Positions 10,501-19,811 of a DNA stretch of 64,000 bases are shown here, piece by piece. The first letter of the stretch is position 1; the number at the start of each line of letters is the position of its first letter. The notes under the pieces were generated by a model that saw nothing but the letters and a program-made list of their open reading frames with translations, was not told the DNA's origin and made no database searches. The stretch is from Methylotenera oryzisoli (lineage in GTDB: Bacteria; Pseudomonadota; Gammaproteobacteria; Burkholderiales; Methylophilaceae): assembly GCF_004661485.1 (NCBI RefSeq), contig NZ_PQVH01000016.1, positions 28,421 to 92,420 on the forward strand, written 5' to 3'. The translations under genes were made by a program, and so were the position numbers.

Positions 10501-11406
10501 ATGACCTACAATCAAGAAACTACCGAACTGCTGACAATACGTGACTGGATCAGATTCGCCGTGAGCCAATTTGAAGTCTCCGACATTTTTTACGGTCACG
10601 GCACAGACAACAGCTACGACGAAGCGTTGTGGCTCGTCATGGGGGCATTGCACCTACCGCTAGATACACTTGATAACTTTCTAGACGCAAAGCTTACCAA
10701 CAGCGAGCGCAGCAAACTCGCTAGCTTTGTAGAACAACGCATTACCAAACACACCCCCACCGCTTATCTGTTAAAACAAGCTTGGTTGCAAGGCTTTAAA
10801 TTCTTTGTTGATGAGCGTGTGCTGATTCCACGCTCTTTTATTGCCGAACTATTAGTCAACGATGGTTTAGCGCCTTGGATTGAGTTCCCGGAGCTGATCA
10901 ACAATGCGGCAGACATTTGCACTGGTAGTGGCTGTTTAGGCGTGCTATTAGCGGATGCATTCCCAGATGCGGCAGTCGATGTGATTGATATTTCACAAGA
11001 TGCGATTGATGTGTGTAACATCAATATCAACAGCTACGGTTTACAAGACCGTATTACCGCCATTAAATCAGATATGTTTAGCCAACTAAAAGGCAAACAA
11101 TACGACTTAATCATTAGCAACCCTCCCTACGTAGATGCACCATCCATGGCTGCATTGCCCGCAGAATATCGCAATGAGCCACAACTGGCCCTCGGCAGTG
11201 GTGTTGCTGGCCTGGACCATACGCATACCATTTTGCGCGAAGCTGCCAACTATTTGACTGAAGACGGGATACTCGTTGTTGAAATTGGCCACAACCGTGA
11301 TGCAGTGCTCGAAGCTTACCCAGACCTACCATTTACTTGGCTAGAAGTGTCGTCAGGTGATGCTTTTGTATTCCTACTCACTCGCGATCAATTAGTAGCA
11401 CTGTAG
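10501..11406 (+). CDS. prmB: ribosomal protein L3 glutamine N5-methyltransferase
   Basis: A 301-residue HemK-family SAM-dependent methyltransferase that methylates the glutamine of ribosomal protein L3. The N-terminus TIRDWIRFAVSQFEVSDI followed by YGHGTDNSYDEAL matches PrmB specifically. The SAM loop is DICTGSGCLGVLLA and the catalytic motif is ISNPPYVDA. I start at the ATG at 10501, which aligns with E. coli PrmB, rather than at an in-frame GTG 60 bp upstream just behind dapE. Confidence 0.93.
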   Translation: MTYNQETTELLTIRDWIRFAVSQFEVSDIFYGHGTDNSYDEALWLVMGALHLPLDTLDNFLDAKLTNSERSKLASFVEQRITKHTPTAYLLKQAWLQGFKFFVDERVLIPRSFIAELLVNDGLAPWIEFPELINNAADICTGSGCLGVLLADAFPDAAVDVIDISQDAIDVCNININSYGLQDRITAIKSDMFSQLKGKQYDLIISNPPYVDAPSMAALPAEYRNEPQLALGSGVAGLDHTHTILREAANYLTEDGILVVEIGHNRDAVLEAYPDLPFTWLEVSSGDAFVFLLTRDQLVAL

Positions 11407-11742
11407 CAATTACAGCTAGATACCTATCAAACACCAGACGGCAAGCAAAGGATTACTTGCTGTCTAGTGATACACCCGCCGTCCAGCGCGCGAACAGCCT
11501 GCCCACACAAAGCGCTTTCCTATTAGTAAAGCACGCTGTGATAAGCACGAATATCAACAAACACATCCGCAATTAAAACGCTACATTCAGAATAAATACA
11601 GCCAGTCGCACATTGCGATTATAATTCGGCAGTATTCTCACTCTCTGTGACATAAAAAACTGTAACGAGAAGCGAATGTCAGTCGCCAACACGACGCAAT
11701 AAAACCAACTATATATACAATTACCAGCAAGGTTAACCCATT
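11407..11742 (+). other. 336-bp gap between prmB and the next methyltransferase gene
   Basis: No plausible gene is seen on either strand. It contains one hairpin (11436-11465) and an AT-rich stretch before the TTG start at 11743 that probably carries a promoter. I cannot identify a specific promoter or RNA. Confidence 0.4.
11436..11465 (+). terminator. hairpin downstream of prmB, probable terminator
   Basis: AGACGGCAAG (11436-11445) pairs with CTTGCTGTCT (11456-11465), 10 bp with one G-T wobble and a 10-nt loop. There is no T-run after it, so termination is likely but not certain. Confidence 0.45.
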
Positions 11743-12885
11743 TTGAACGACACCCCAACAATCAGCTGGCAAGAAGCTAGCAAAACCAAAACCAGCGTAT
11801 GGCACTCTGAAAATGCAACACCTGCACCAAAAAAAGTACAGGTTGCAGACGACACCATCAAAGCCGATGCTGCTTACAAGCTATGCTGCGAAGGCACGGC
11901 ACTGTTATGGCGCGGTGATTTTCAAAATGCAAAACAGCTGATGCAGGCCATCTCGCGCAGAATCGATCGCCCGGGTAAAAAGCCGAAAAAAGCACCCACC
12001 AATATGACGGAAGCGTTTCATTTGCATCGCCAAGCGCAATCACAAAAGGCTCGTATTTTAGGCATGTTATTGCTAGAAGTCAGTGTTGGCTATCATATCA
12101 ATCTACGTCGTGCCCCAGATATCAAAGCTGCTTGCGAGCATGCCTACGGCAAAAGCACACAGTCATTTGTGGTGTCCTTACGGGAGATTCTAGGTTTAAT
12201 CGGCGCTTACGAGTGGAGCAAAAATGGCGTAGAAATTAGTGTCATTAACAATAAAATCCACCCGAGCTACGGTGTGTTTTCACCGATTCGCGGAGAATAC
12301 CTAACGCTAGTAGATACAGCGCCATTGCCAACTCCATGTACCACAGCGTTTGACATTGGTACCGGTACCGGCGTGCTGGCGGCAATACTGGCAAACCGTG
12401 GCGTTAAAACTGTTATCGCAACCGACAATGCGCAACGCGCATTGGACTGCGCACAAAAGAATATCAACCAGCTTGAGATGAAAAATGCAGTGACCGTGCT
12501 CAATGCAAACCTATTTCCAGATGAGTCATACGGCAAAGCTGATTTAATTGTATGTAATCCACCATGGTTACCAGCAAGACCAAGCTCAGTGCTGGAGTCT
12601 GCCATCTATGATGAGAACAGCCAAATGCTAAAAGGCTTCTTAAATGGCCTTAAAGCGCATTTAAACGATGCTGGTGAGGGCTGGTTAATACTTTCAGACT
12701 TTGCTGAACACTTAGGCTTAAGAACACGCGATGAGCTGCTGGCATGGATAAGCGCAGCAGATTTAAAAGTAATTGATAAAATGGACACCAAAGCATCACA
12801 TAACAAAACACTAGATGCGAGCGACCCTTTGCATGCAGCAAGAAAAGCAGAAGTGACCTCATTGTGGCGTCTTACTAAGAAATAA
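11743..12885 (+). CDS. class I SAM-dependent methyltransferase, NPPW type
   Basis: A 380-residue protein with a helical N-terminal half rich in lysine (to about residue 180) and a C-terminal Rossmann methyltransferase domain. Motif I is FDIGTGTGVLAAIL at about 203-216, the acidic second strand is IATDNAQRALDCA, and the catalytic tetrapeptide is CNPPWLPARP (NPPW at 272-275). The N/D-PP-Y/F/W motif is found in methyltransferases acting on planar nitrogens of glutamine, adenine or guanine, so the target is likely a protein glutamine or a nucleic-acid base, but it cannot be chosen from sequence. Translation appears to begin at TTG, as in xseA. It follows prmB in the same direction. Confidence 0.8.
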   Translation: MNDTPTISWQEASKTKTSVWHSENATPAPKKVQVADDTIKADAAYKLCCEGTALLWRGDFQNAKQLMQAISRRIDRPGKKPKKAPTNMTEAFHLHRQAQSQKARILGMLLLEVSVGYHINLRRAPDIKAACEHAYGKSTQSFVVSLREILGLIGAYEWSKNGVEISVINNKIHPSYGVFSPIRGEYLTLVDTAPLPTPCTTAFDIGTGTGVLAAILANRGVKTVIATDNAQRALDCAQKNINQLEMKNAVTVLNANLFPDESYGKADLIVCNPPWLPARPSSVLESAIYDENSQMLKGFLNGLKAHLNDAGEGWLILSDFAEHLGLRTRDELLAWISAADLKVIDKMDTKASHNKTLDASDPLHAARKAEVTSLWRLTKK

Positions 12886-12902
12886 TCACTGACTGCAATA
12901 AT

Positions 12903-12930
12903 AAAAATAGCCCATAAATGGGCTATTTTT
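12903..12930. terminator. bidirectional Rho-independent terminator
   Basis: AAAATAGCCCAT pairs perfectly with ATGGGCTATTTT around a 2-nt loop, with A-run and T-run flanks. It lies between the convergent methyltransferase (plus) and lipoprotein (minus) genes and can serve both. Confidence 0.9.
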
Positions 12931-12951
12931 AATTCACGATATATTTAAAGT

Positions 12952-13344
12952 TTATTTAGTGCTGACTTTTGTTTCAGGAACAAGAACAATAGTCACATCC
13001 TCAGGATAACGATACATTGCACCTGTAATCATGTCTGTGATTCCTAGATCTAGTAATACGCCTGTAACGCCTGCCCCCGTTGCACCACTTACAATCTTGG
13101 TAGTTGACTGTGCGTAACCTTCAGCATTACAAACAACGACAATATCATCCTTATCCTTACCTACTTGAATAATGTTAGATTTACCACTAATGCTACCAAG
13201 CTTACCATCTCCTACACGGCTAACTTCACAAACAGCCTCTTTAGGTTCTAGTTTAAAAGTAATTAATTGCTGAGTGCCCTGAGATATAGTGGCGCAACCG
13301 CTCACCGATAGTAGGATACCTAATGATATTAAATTCTGACGCAT
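12952..13344 (-). CDS. small lipoprotein, glycine-zipper-like C-terminus
   Basis: A 130-residue exported lipoprotein. The signal ends in SVSGC (Cys17). A PEGA-like beta region follows, with CEVSRVGDGKLGSISG and IVVVCNAEGYAQSTTKI (one cysteine pair possible), then a glycine-rich segment GATGAGVTGVLLDLG and the ending MYRYPEDVTIVLV. This arrangement is common in small uncharacterised proteobacterial lipoproteins. No function is known to me. A C-terminal fragment of a related protein lies at 53308-53613. It is convergent with the methyltransferase gene across a shared terminator. Confidence 0.8.
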   Translation of the reverse strand: MRQNLISLGILLSVSGCATISQGTQQLITFKLEPKEAVCEVSRVGDGKLGSISGKSNIIQVGKDKDDIVVVCNAEGYAQSTTKIVSGATGAGVTGVLLDLGITDMITGAMYRYPEDVTIVLVPETKVSTK

Positions 13345-13411
13345 ATTTATGCCTTATTATTATTTATTGAGTACAGGATTCTACATTAGAAGGCATCCGA
13401 CAAAGTAACTA

Positions 13412-14536
13412 TTAACCTCTGCCCCGATTCCTATCATTTTTCTTCTGCATCTGTGGCGCGTTTAAATCACTGGTCTGGCGCACACGACGATTAGCTGCTG
13501 GTTTTCTTGGTGCGGGTTTCTTAGCAGCTGTACCACGTGCTGAATCCGGTTTACCACGATAGCCCTTAGCATCGCCTTCAGCGGCATCACGCGGTGGCCT
13601 ATCCAACGCACTAACACGTTGCTTACGTACTTTTGGCGTAAACACCGCGGTTGATTTTAATTTCTCGCGTTGTGTTAATTGGCGTAACGGTGCTTTTGGT
13701 ACGGGCAAGTCTGCCCATTCTAATAAACCGACAACTTCTTTTTGTTCCAGCTTCAGCATTTTACCGCGCTTAACACGTGGAGGTAGGTTCACCGGGCCAA
13801 AGCGCACGCGCATTAGTCTGCTTACAGGTAATTGAAACGCCTCAAACAGCCTACGCACCTCACGGTTACGGCCTTCACGCAGAATCACCTGATACCAGTG
13901 GTTTGCGCCTTCTCCGCCCTGCGGGATAATGCTATCAAAATTAGCTGGGCCATCTTCCAGTTCGATACCTTCTTTAAGCTGTGCGATTTGACCTTCTGTC
14001 AATTCACCAAAAATACGCACTGCATACTCACGTTCTACTTCATAGCGTGGGTGCATAAATCGGTTTGCTAGCTCACCTGAAGTTGTGAATATCAATAAGC
14101 CACTGGTATTCATATCCAAACGGCCAATGGCAATCCATTTACCATGTTTCACTTTTGGTAATTTATCAAACACGCTCGCACGACCTTCCGGGTCGTCCTG
14201 GCTCACGATTTCACCTTCAGGTTTATGGTAAATCAATACTTGCGGTAACTCAGGCTCAAACGGCAAACGTAATGGGCGGCTATCTAAACGTACCACATCA
14301 TGCTCAGTCACGCCTGCACCTACCTCGGCAACTTTACCGTTAACGGTCACACGGCCGCTGGCAATCAGCTCTTCCATGTCGCGACGCGAACCTAAGCCCG
14401 CCAATGCCAATAGCTTGTGCAAGCGTTGCGTTGGTACAGCTGGCGCATCTGGATCTACAGCAAGCGGTGTGAAATTGGTAGTTGGTCTGCGTACAGGACG
14501 TTGCGGATCGCGTTGTTGCTTAAAAGGACGTGCCAT
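13412..14536 (-). CDS. rluB: 23S rRNA pseudouridine synthase (RluB type)
   Basis: A 374-residue RsuA/RluB-family enzyme, expected to make pseudouridine 2605 in 23S rRNA. An S4 RNA-binding domain at about 37-82 (RLHKLLALAGLGSRRDMEEL) precedes the catalytic domain, with the nucleophile Asp141 in GRLDMNTSGLL and the GRNREVRRLFEAF motif. A basic, proline- and arginine-rich tail of about 90 residues follows (ending KKNDRNRGRG), as in many betaproteobacterial RluB proteins, and is probably disordered and RNA-binding. It is downstream of scpB, the common scpA-scpB-rluB arrangement. Confidence 0.93.
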   Translation of the reverse strand: MARPFKQQRDPQRPVRRPTTNFTPLAVDPDAPAVPTQRLHKLLALAGLGSRRDMEELIASGRVTVNGKVAEVGAGVTEHDVVRLDSRPLRLPFEPELPQVLIYHKPEGEIVSQDDPEGRASVFDKLPKVKHGKWIAIGRLDMNTSGLLIFTTSGELANRFMHPRYEVEREYAVRIFGELTEGQIAQLKEGIELEDGPANFDSIIPQGGEGANHWYQVILREGRNREVRRLFEAFQLPVSRLMRVRFGPVNLPPRVKRGKMLKLEQKEVVGLLEWADLPVPKAPLRQLTQREKLKSTAVFTPKVRKQRVSALDRPPRDAAEGDAKGYRGKPDSARGTAAKKPAPRKPAANRRVRQTSDLNAPQMQKKNDRNRGRG

Positions 14537-14778
14537 GATAATTCGCTAATTTGATTGAATATTGCAATTTTACCGCAGATAAAGTAAATCGCAGTAGATA
14601 AAATAGATTTATCACCAGTGATGACAGTGATATCGGCACTTAGGGTTGCAATATCAAGATTATTTTATTGAGATTAAGTGACTAGGTTTGCCGACTTTAG
14701 CTTGGCTGACTGTTTTGCAATTTGCAATCAAATCGCAAAAAAATAAAGCAGTCTGGCATGTTTACTTAGATGCGATTG

Positions 14779-15318
14779 TTACGCCCCAGGCTGCACAAAT
14801 ACTTCCATCGCCGGCAACTCATCCAAAGAACGTAAGTTAAAGTCATTCAAGAAATGCTTAGTGGTTGCATATAAAGAGGGGCGGCCCGGCACCTCGCGCT
14901 GACCAACCACATCAACCCAATCACGCTCTTGTAACTGACGCATCACATTAGGGTTAACGGCCACACCTCGAATCTCTTCAATATCACCGCGCGTTACGGG
15001 TTGGCGATAAGCAATAATCGCGAGGGTCTCCATCACCGCACGCGAGTATTTCACCTGTTTTTCTGGATGCAGACGCATTAAATAAGTCGTATATTTTTCC
15101 CGCGCCTGAAAACGATAGCCAGAAGCCACCTGCACCAATTCCATGGTGCGCTCTGCCCAATCCTGCTTTAATTCATCGAGCAGCATGCGCAGCGTTGCAC
15201 GCTCCATGCGCTCAGTAAATAAGCGCAGCATGTCATCTAAAGACAATGGCTGATGTGAGGTCAGCAAGGCTGCCTCCAGCACATTTTTCAATTCACGAAT
15301 ATTACTGGCTTCACTCAT
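14779..15318 (-). CDS. scpB: segregation and condensation protein B
   Basis: A 179-residue ScpB winged-helix protein that bridges ScpA and the SMC condensin to organise chromosomes. Visible features are IRELKNVLEAALLTSHQPLS at the start, and ETLAIIAYRQPVTRGDIEEI and LYATTKHFLNDFNL near the end, all typical. The ATG at 15318 overlaps the end of scpA (ATGAGTGA), so the two are translationally coupled. Longer in-frame starts would read into scpA and are less likely. Confidence 0.93.
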   Translation of the reverse strand: MSEASNIRELKNVLEAALLTSHQPLSLDDMLRLFTERMERATLRMLLDELKQDWAERTMELVQVASGYRFQAREKYTTYLMRLHPEKQVKYSRAVMETLAIIAYRQPVTRGDIEEIRGVAVNPNVMRQLQERDWVDVVGQREVPGRPSLYATTKHFLNDFNLRSLDELPAMEVFVQPGA

Positions 15319-16096
15319 CGCTGTTGATTTGTACATATATCGGTGAAAAAGCCTGCTGCTGAGTAATACGCAATAAACCTTCGCGTGCAAGCTCCAATAT
15401 CGCTAAAAAACATACCACTAATTTTGGAATACCATCATGGGCGATATCAAACAGTTCGGTAAATTCCAGCATGCGTGCAGATTGTAGGCGACGAAGAATC
15501 AGGCTCATATGCTCTCGCACAGAAAGCTCAGCACGCCCTACTTTATGATGCTGAAAGTGGCTAGCCCGCTTCAGCACATTACGCCACGCCTCAGTCAGGT
15601 CAACTAAGCTGACTTCCGGTGGCTTCACTAAACTGATTTGTTCAAAATAGGCACTGGCAACGCTAATACCATCACCAACTTTCGGCATCTCATCCAGTCT
15701 CTGCGCTGCAAGCTTGATGGCCTCATACTCCATCAGGCGTCGCACTAGTTCAGCACGCGGGTCATCTTCTTCTGCGATTTCTGCTGGTTTAGGCAATAAC
15801 ATGCGTGATTTAATTTCAATCAGCATCGCCGACATCAGCAAATAATCCGCGGCCAGTTCCAGCTTGATTGCCCGCATTTTTTCTACATACTGCACGTATT
15901 GACGGGTTAAGTCCGCCATCGGAATATCTAGAATATCTAAATTATGTTTACGGATTAAATACAGCAACAAATCCAGCGGGCCTTCAAAGGCCTCTAGGTA
16001 AACCTCCAAGGCATCTGGCGGAATATATAAATCTTTGGGGAGGGTTGTGAATTCCTCACCCTTAATTTTTGCATTGCGCTGGGCCTCTATCACCAT
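15311..16096 (-). CDS. scpA: segregation and condensation protein A
   Basis: A 261-residue kleisin subunit of the SMC-ScpAB condensin. The N-terminal SMC-binding part carries YLEAFEGPLDLLLYLIRKHNLDI and DIPMADLTRQY, followed by the DYLLMSAMLIEIKSRMLLP segment. The C-terminal winged helix includes FLAILELAREGL. It overlaps scpB by 8 bp and follows trpS with 6 bp between, so trpS-scpA-scpB is probably a single transcription unit. Confidence 0.95.
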   Translation of the reverse strand: MVIEAQRNAKIKGEEFTTLPKDLYIPPDALEVYLEAFEGPLDLLLYLIRKHNLDILDIPMADLTRQYVQYVEKMRAIKLELAADYLLMSAMLIEIKSRMLLPKPAEIAEEDDPRAELVRRLMEYEAIKLAAQRLDEMPKVGDGISVASAYFEQISLVKPPEVSLVDLTEAWRNVLKRASHFQHHKVGRAELSVREHMSLILRRLQSARMLEFTELFDIAHDGIPKLVVCFLAILELAREGLLRITQQQAFSPIYVQINSDE

Positions 16097-16102
16097 ATAG
16101 CG

Positions 16103-17305
16103 CTAGCTATAATTCAACCCCATCGCATCACGCACATCACGCATGGTTTCACGCGCTAGCTTTCTTGCACGCTCGCAACCATCAGCAACAATGTTTTTCA
16201 CTAAGGTTGGGTCTTCTGCATACTCTGCAGCACGTTCTTGAATCGGTTTTAGCTCTTTAAGCACACCCTCAATCACTGGGCCCTTACACTCAATACAGCC
16301 GATGCTTGCGCCTCGACAGCCAGATTGCACCCAATCTTGGGTAGATTTGTCTGAGTAAATTTCATGCAACTGCCATACTGGACACTTTGCCGGATCACCT
16401 GGATCAGTGCGACGAATACGCGCAGGGTCTGTCGGCATGGTTTTGATTTTTTTAGCAACGCTATCTACATCTTCACGTAATGAAATCGTGTTGTTGTACG
16501 ATTTAGACATTTTTTGGCCATCTAAACCTGGCATTTTTGATGCCGGTGTTAACTTGTAGTCTGGCTCGATCAAAATCATTTTGCCACCGCCCTCAAGATA
16601 ACCCAGCAAACGCTCTTTATCGCCCATGCTCATGCCTTGTTGCTCTTGAATCATCGCACGTGCTGTTTCCAAGGCTTCTTCGTCGCCACTTTGCTGATAA
16701 GCAGTACGCATTTCCTGATAGAGCGAACCACGTTTGCTGCCTAGTTTTTTAATCGCGGCTTCAGCTTTTTCTTCAAAACCTTTTTCTTTGCCGTAAATAT
16801 GGTTAAAGCGACGCGCAATCTCACGCGTGAATTCAATATGCGGAATTTGGTCTTCACCTACAGGCACCTGTGTTGCCTTGTAGATTAAGATATCGGCACT
16901 TTGCAGTAATGGATAACCTAAAAAGCCATAGGTTGATAAGTCTTTACTTGATAACTTTTCTTGCTGGTCTTTATAGGTAGGCACGCGCTCTAGCCAGCTC
17001 AAAGGAGTAATCATCGAGAGTAATGTGTGTAACTCTGCATGCTCTGGTACGCGAGATTGGATAAAGATAGTCGCACTTGCTGGGTCTACACCGGCGGCTA
17101 ACCAGTCAATCACCATTTCCCACACGCTTTCTTCAATCACCTCTGGCGTATCGTAGTGCGTAGTTAACGCATGCCAGTCGGCAACAAAAAACAAACACTC
17201 GTGTTCATGCTGCAAGCGTATCCAGTTTTTCAACACACCGTTATAGTGCCCTAAATGCAGATTGCCTGTAGGGCGCATGCCCGATAAAACGCGTTCTATT
17301 GCCAT
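16103..17305 (-). CDS. trpS: tryptophanyl-tRNA synthetase
   Basis: A 400-residue class Ic aminoacyl-tRNA synthetase. The HIGH-type motif is GNLHLGHYNG at about 14-23 and the KMSKS motif is GQKMSKSYNN at 265-269. It is longer than the approximately 334-residue E. coli enzyme. An extra internal segment around 180-235 (with KRGSLYQEMRTAYQQSGDEE) and the CRGASIGCIECK cysteines belong to the longer TrpS form seen in betaproteobacteria. ATG start. It heads the scpA-scpB cluster. Confidence 0.96.
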   Translation of the reverse strand: MAIERVLSGMRPTGNLHLGHYNGVLKNWIRLQHEHECLFFVADWHALTTHYDTPEVIEESVWEMVIDWLAAGVDPASATIFIQSRVPEHAELHTLLSMITPLSWLERVPTYKDQQEKLSSKDLSTYGFLGYPLLQSADILIYKATQVPVGEDQIPHIEFTREIARRFNHIYGKEKGFEEKAEAAIKKLGSKRGSLYQEMRTAYQQSGDEEALETARAMIQEQQGMSMGDKERLLGYLEGGGKMILIEPDYKLTPASKMPGLDGQKMSKSYNNTISLREDVDSVAKKIKTMPTDPARIRRTDPGDPAKCPVWQLHEIYSDKSTQDWVQSGCRGASIGCIECKGPVIEGVLKELKPIQERAAEYAEDPTLVKNIVADGCERARKLARETMRDVRDAMGLNYS

Positions 17306-17376
17306 GTGATGAAAAACCCTAAATTAAATATGTGCTTATTATACTAACTATGCTGGCAAAGCCAATCACCCAGTGC

Positions 17377-18012
17377 TTACAAAAGATTGCTCAGCAATCC
17401 GCCTACTAGGCTAATTAACGGCTGCAGGATACTACCCAGTACGCCAGTAAATAAAAGTACGATTAAAATAACAAAACCATATGGCTCTATTCTGGCAAAC
17501 GGACGCGCCAGTCGGTACGGCAACAAACTCACGGCAATACGCCCGCCATCCAACGGCGGCAACGGCAATAAATTAAGTACCATTAAAACCAAATTAATCT
17601 TGATGCCGGCTTCAGCCATTAACGAGACTGGGTAAGCAATCGCGTCGGGGGCGAACGCAGCGTATTTCAGCGCGAGCACCCAGAACACAGCCATGACAAA
17701 GTTTGAAGCTGGCCCCGCCGCCGCCACCCACAGCATGTCTTTCTTAGGATTACGCAAACGCCCAAAATCCACAGGGACAGGTTTAGCCCAGCCAAACAAA
17801 ATACCGCCCAGCATAATGGTTAACGCTGGCAGCACAACTGTACCAAACGGATCAATATGCTTTAACGGATTAAGCGTAATGCGCCCGGCATTAAAAGCCG
17901 TCATATCGCCAAAATACTTTGCCACATAGCCGTGCGCAGCTTCGTGCACGGTAATGGCAAAAATCACGGGCAATGCATAAACTACTATTTTTTGTATGAT
18001 GGTTAGTTCCAT
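17377..18012 (-). CDS. M50 site-2-protease-like membrane metalloprotease
   Basis: A 211-residue integral membrane protein of the small bacterial M50 family without PDZ domains. The zinc motif is VHEAAHGY (His23, Glu24, His27) in the first membrane segment, with the third ligand Asp155 in NLLPLPPLDGGR. GRITLNPLKHIDPFGT and AAAGPASNFVMA are also typical. Such proteins are predicted to cleave within the membrane, but the substrates of this subfamily are mostly unknown. I chose the ATG at 18012 (MELTIIQKIV) since upstream codons add a non-conserved, hydrophilic extension. Confidence 0.88.
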   Translation of the reverse strand: MELTIIQKIVVYALPVIFAITVHEAAHGYVAKYFGDMTAFNAGRITLNPLKHIDPFGTVVLPALTIMLGGILFGWAKPVPVDFGRLRNPKKDMLWVAAAGPASNFVMAVFWVLALKYAAFAPDAIAYPVSLMAEAGIKINLVLMVLNLLPLPPLDGGRIAVSLLPYRLARPFARIEPYGFVILIVLLFTGVLGSILQPLISLVGGLLSNLL

Positions 18013-18123
18013 AAATCGCTCTACTCTAGGTATGTATTGGGAATATGTTGCGGGTATGTATTTTGGGCAGATGATTAACCCAATCAATCAAAATCTTATT
18101 TACCCCAATTACACTTACCACGG

Positions 18124-18750
18124 TTAAAAAGAAAACGGGCTTAAGTCGCCCAAACCTTCACGCACCAGCACAGGAGTGTCACCGGTTAAATCAATCACGG
18201 TAGTCGCGCCAGCCTCGCAATGCTCTACCTCAATCACTAAATCCACCACATGCTCCAAGCGCTCACGAATTTCCCATGGTGCCATCATAGACACATCCTC
18301 TTCATGAGGTAAACTCAAGGTCATGCTAAGTAATGGCGTATCAATTGCCTCTAGCAAAGCCTGCACCACAGGATGCTGCGGTACGCGGATGCCGATGGTA
18401 CTGCGTTTGGGATGCTGTAATTTACGCGGCACTTCACGCGTAGCATTCAGGATAAAAGTGTAAGCACCTGGCGTATTGGCTTTCAGTAGCCGAAACTGGC
18501 TATTACTCACCACCGCGTAGTTACCTAACTCACCCAAGTTACGGCACATCAAACTGAATAAATGTTTATCATCTACCGCCCGTATCTGACGAATACGTGC
18601 CTGCGCATCTGCGTGCCCAAGCATACACCCCAAGGCATAGCCTGAATCTGTAGGGTAAACAATCACGCCACCTTTACGTAAAATATCCGCGGTTTGTGCA
18701 ATTAGACGTGCCTGAGGGTTACTTAAATTAATATTAAAAAATTGTGACAT
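18124..18750 (-). CDS. yciO: YciO, Sua5/YrdC-family protein
   Basis: A 208-residue YrdC-fold protein. IVYPTDSGYALGCMLG, LMCRNLGELGNYA, ANTPGAYTFIL and the basic KRSTIGIRVP motif are the nucleotide/RNA-binding hallmarks, and the overall pattern fits YciO rather than the tRNA-modifying TsaC. YciO shares the threonylcarbamoyl-AMP synthase fold, but its physiological role is not settled. It lies 6 bp after yciV, the same pairing as in E. coli. Confidence 0.88.
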   Translation of the reverse strand: MSQFFNINLSNPQARLIAQTADILRKGGVIVYPTDSGYALGCMLGHADAQARIRQIRAVDDKHLFSLMCRNLGELGNYAVVSNSQFRLLKANTPGAYTFILNATREVPRKLQHPKRSTIGIRVPQHPVVQALLEAIDTPLLSMTLSLPHEEDVSMMAPWEIRERLEHVVDLVIEVEHCEAGATTVIDLTGDTPVLVREGLGDLSPFSF

Positions 18751-18756
18751 GTATCC

Positions 18757-19635
18757 CTAATTTTCTATTGGTGACGGATCGGATGGCAACCGCACATGAG
18801 GCCAATCTTGCCACACGGGGATGCATCCACTGGGCAATGCAGGCAAACGCCCCATTTCCATAAAGCTGATACCTTTACCGTGGTAATCAGAACCTTGAGA
18901 TGCCTTTAAACCGAATAATTGTGCATATTTTGCATATTCAACATACTGCGCGCCGGTGTGGCTACCCGTCACCACCTCAATCGCCGTGCCGCCCAGCCCT
19001 CTAAACTCCTCAAGTAGCAACAACATATTGGTGCGGCGTATATCATAACGCCCAGGATGCGCGAGAACGGCCTCGCCCCCACTATTAACAATCAAACTCA
19101 CGGCTGATTCTAAATCCATCCATTGGTGGTCAACAAAACCGGGCTTGCCTTTGACTAGATACTTTTTAAATACCGATTTTGTATCTTTGGCATACTGATG
19201 CTCCACCAGAAAGCGTGCGAAATGCATACGTGTCAGTATGCTTTGCCCCGCGCGGGCAGAAGCCCACTCAAAACTTCCATGAATACCAGACTTCTCTAGT
19301 CCAGCCGACATCTGCTTAGCGCGCTCCAAGCGACCTTGGCGTACAGCAGCCAATCCAGTCTTGAGCGCCTCATTTTCCACATCGACATTTAAGCCAACGA
19401 TATGCAAGGTGCGTTTTTTCCATGTCACTGAAATTTCCACGCCGTGGATTAATTGAATACCATGCAAGCTAGCCGCCTGTCGCGCCTCGGGTAGGCCGCT
19501 TATATCATCATGGTCGGTGAGCGCAAGCACACTTACCCCGTGTTGCGCCGCATGTGCAACAAGCTCGGTTGGAGAAAGTAAACCATCAGAAATATTGGAG
19601 TGTGAATGTAAATCTATCATTAAACCATTGGTCAT
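18757..19635 (-). CDS. yciV: PHP-domain phosphoesterase (YciV/RNase AM type)
   Basis: A PHP-domain metal-dependent phosphoesterase of about 292 residues. The metal-binding motifs are DLHSHSNISDGLLSP near the start, VLALTDHDDISG, HGVEIS, VLAHPGRYD and GSDYHGKG. The E. coli homologue YciV (RNase AM) is a 5'-3' exoribonuclease that trims 5' ends of rRNA and also hydrolyses 3',5'-nucleotide bisphosphates. The start is uncertain among three nearby in-frame codons at 19656 (TTG), 19635 (ATG) and 19620 (ATG). Paired with yciO. Confidence 0.87.
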   Translation of the reverse strand: MTNGLMIDLHSHSNISDGLLSPTELVAHAAQHGVSVLALTDHDDISGLPEARQAASLHGIQLIHGVEISVTWKKRTLHIVGLNVDVENEALKTGLAAVRQGRLERAKQMSAGLEKSGIHGSFEWASARAGQSILTRMHFARFLVEHQYAKDTKSVFKKYLVKGKPGFVDHQWMDLESAVSLIVNSGGEAVLAHPGRYDIRRTNMLLLLEEFRGLGGTAIEVVTGSHTGAQYVEYAKYAQLFGLKASQGSDYHGKGISFMEMGRLPALPSGCIPVWQDWPHVRLPSDPSPIEN

Positions 19636-19811
19636 CAACAGCTTGCGCCAGCTCAACCCCTAAGAAAATACCTGATTAAAACGCTTCATGTATTTCACAT
19701 CAACTAAAATTACGCCTTGCAGACGAGTAACTATAATAGCAAAATAGCACATCGAGCCAAAGTATTGTTTGGCACCCGTGGTCGCTAAGTTTTTATTTAC
19801 AAAGAGTGAAT

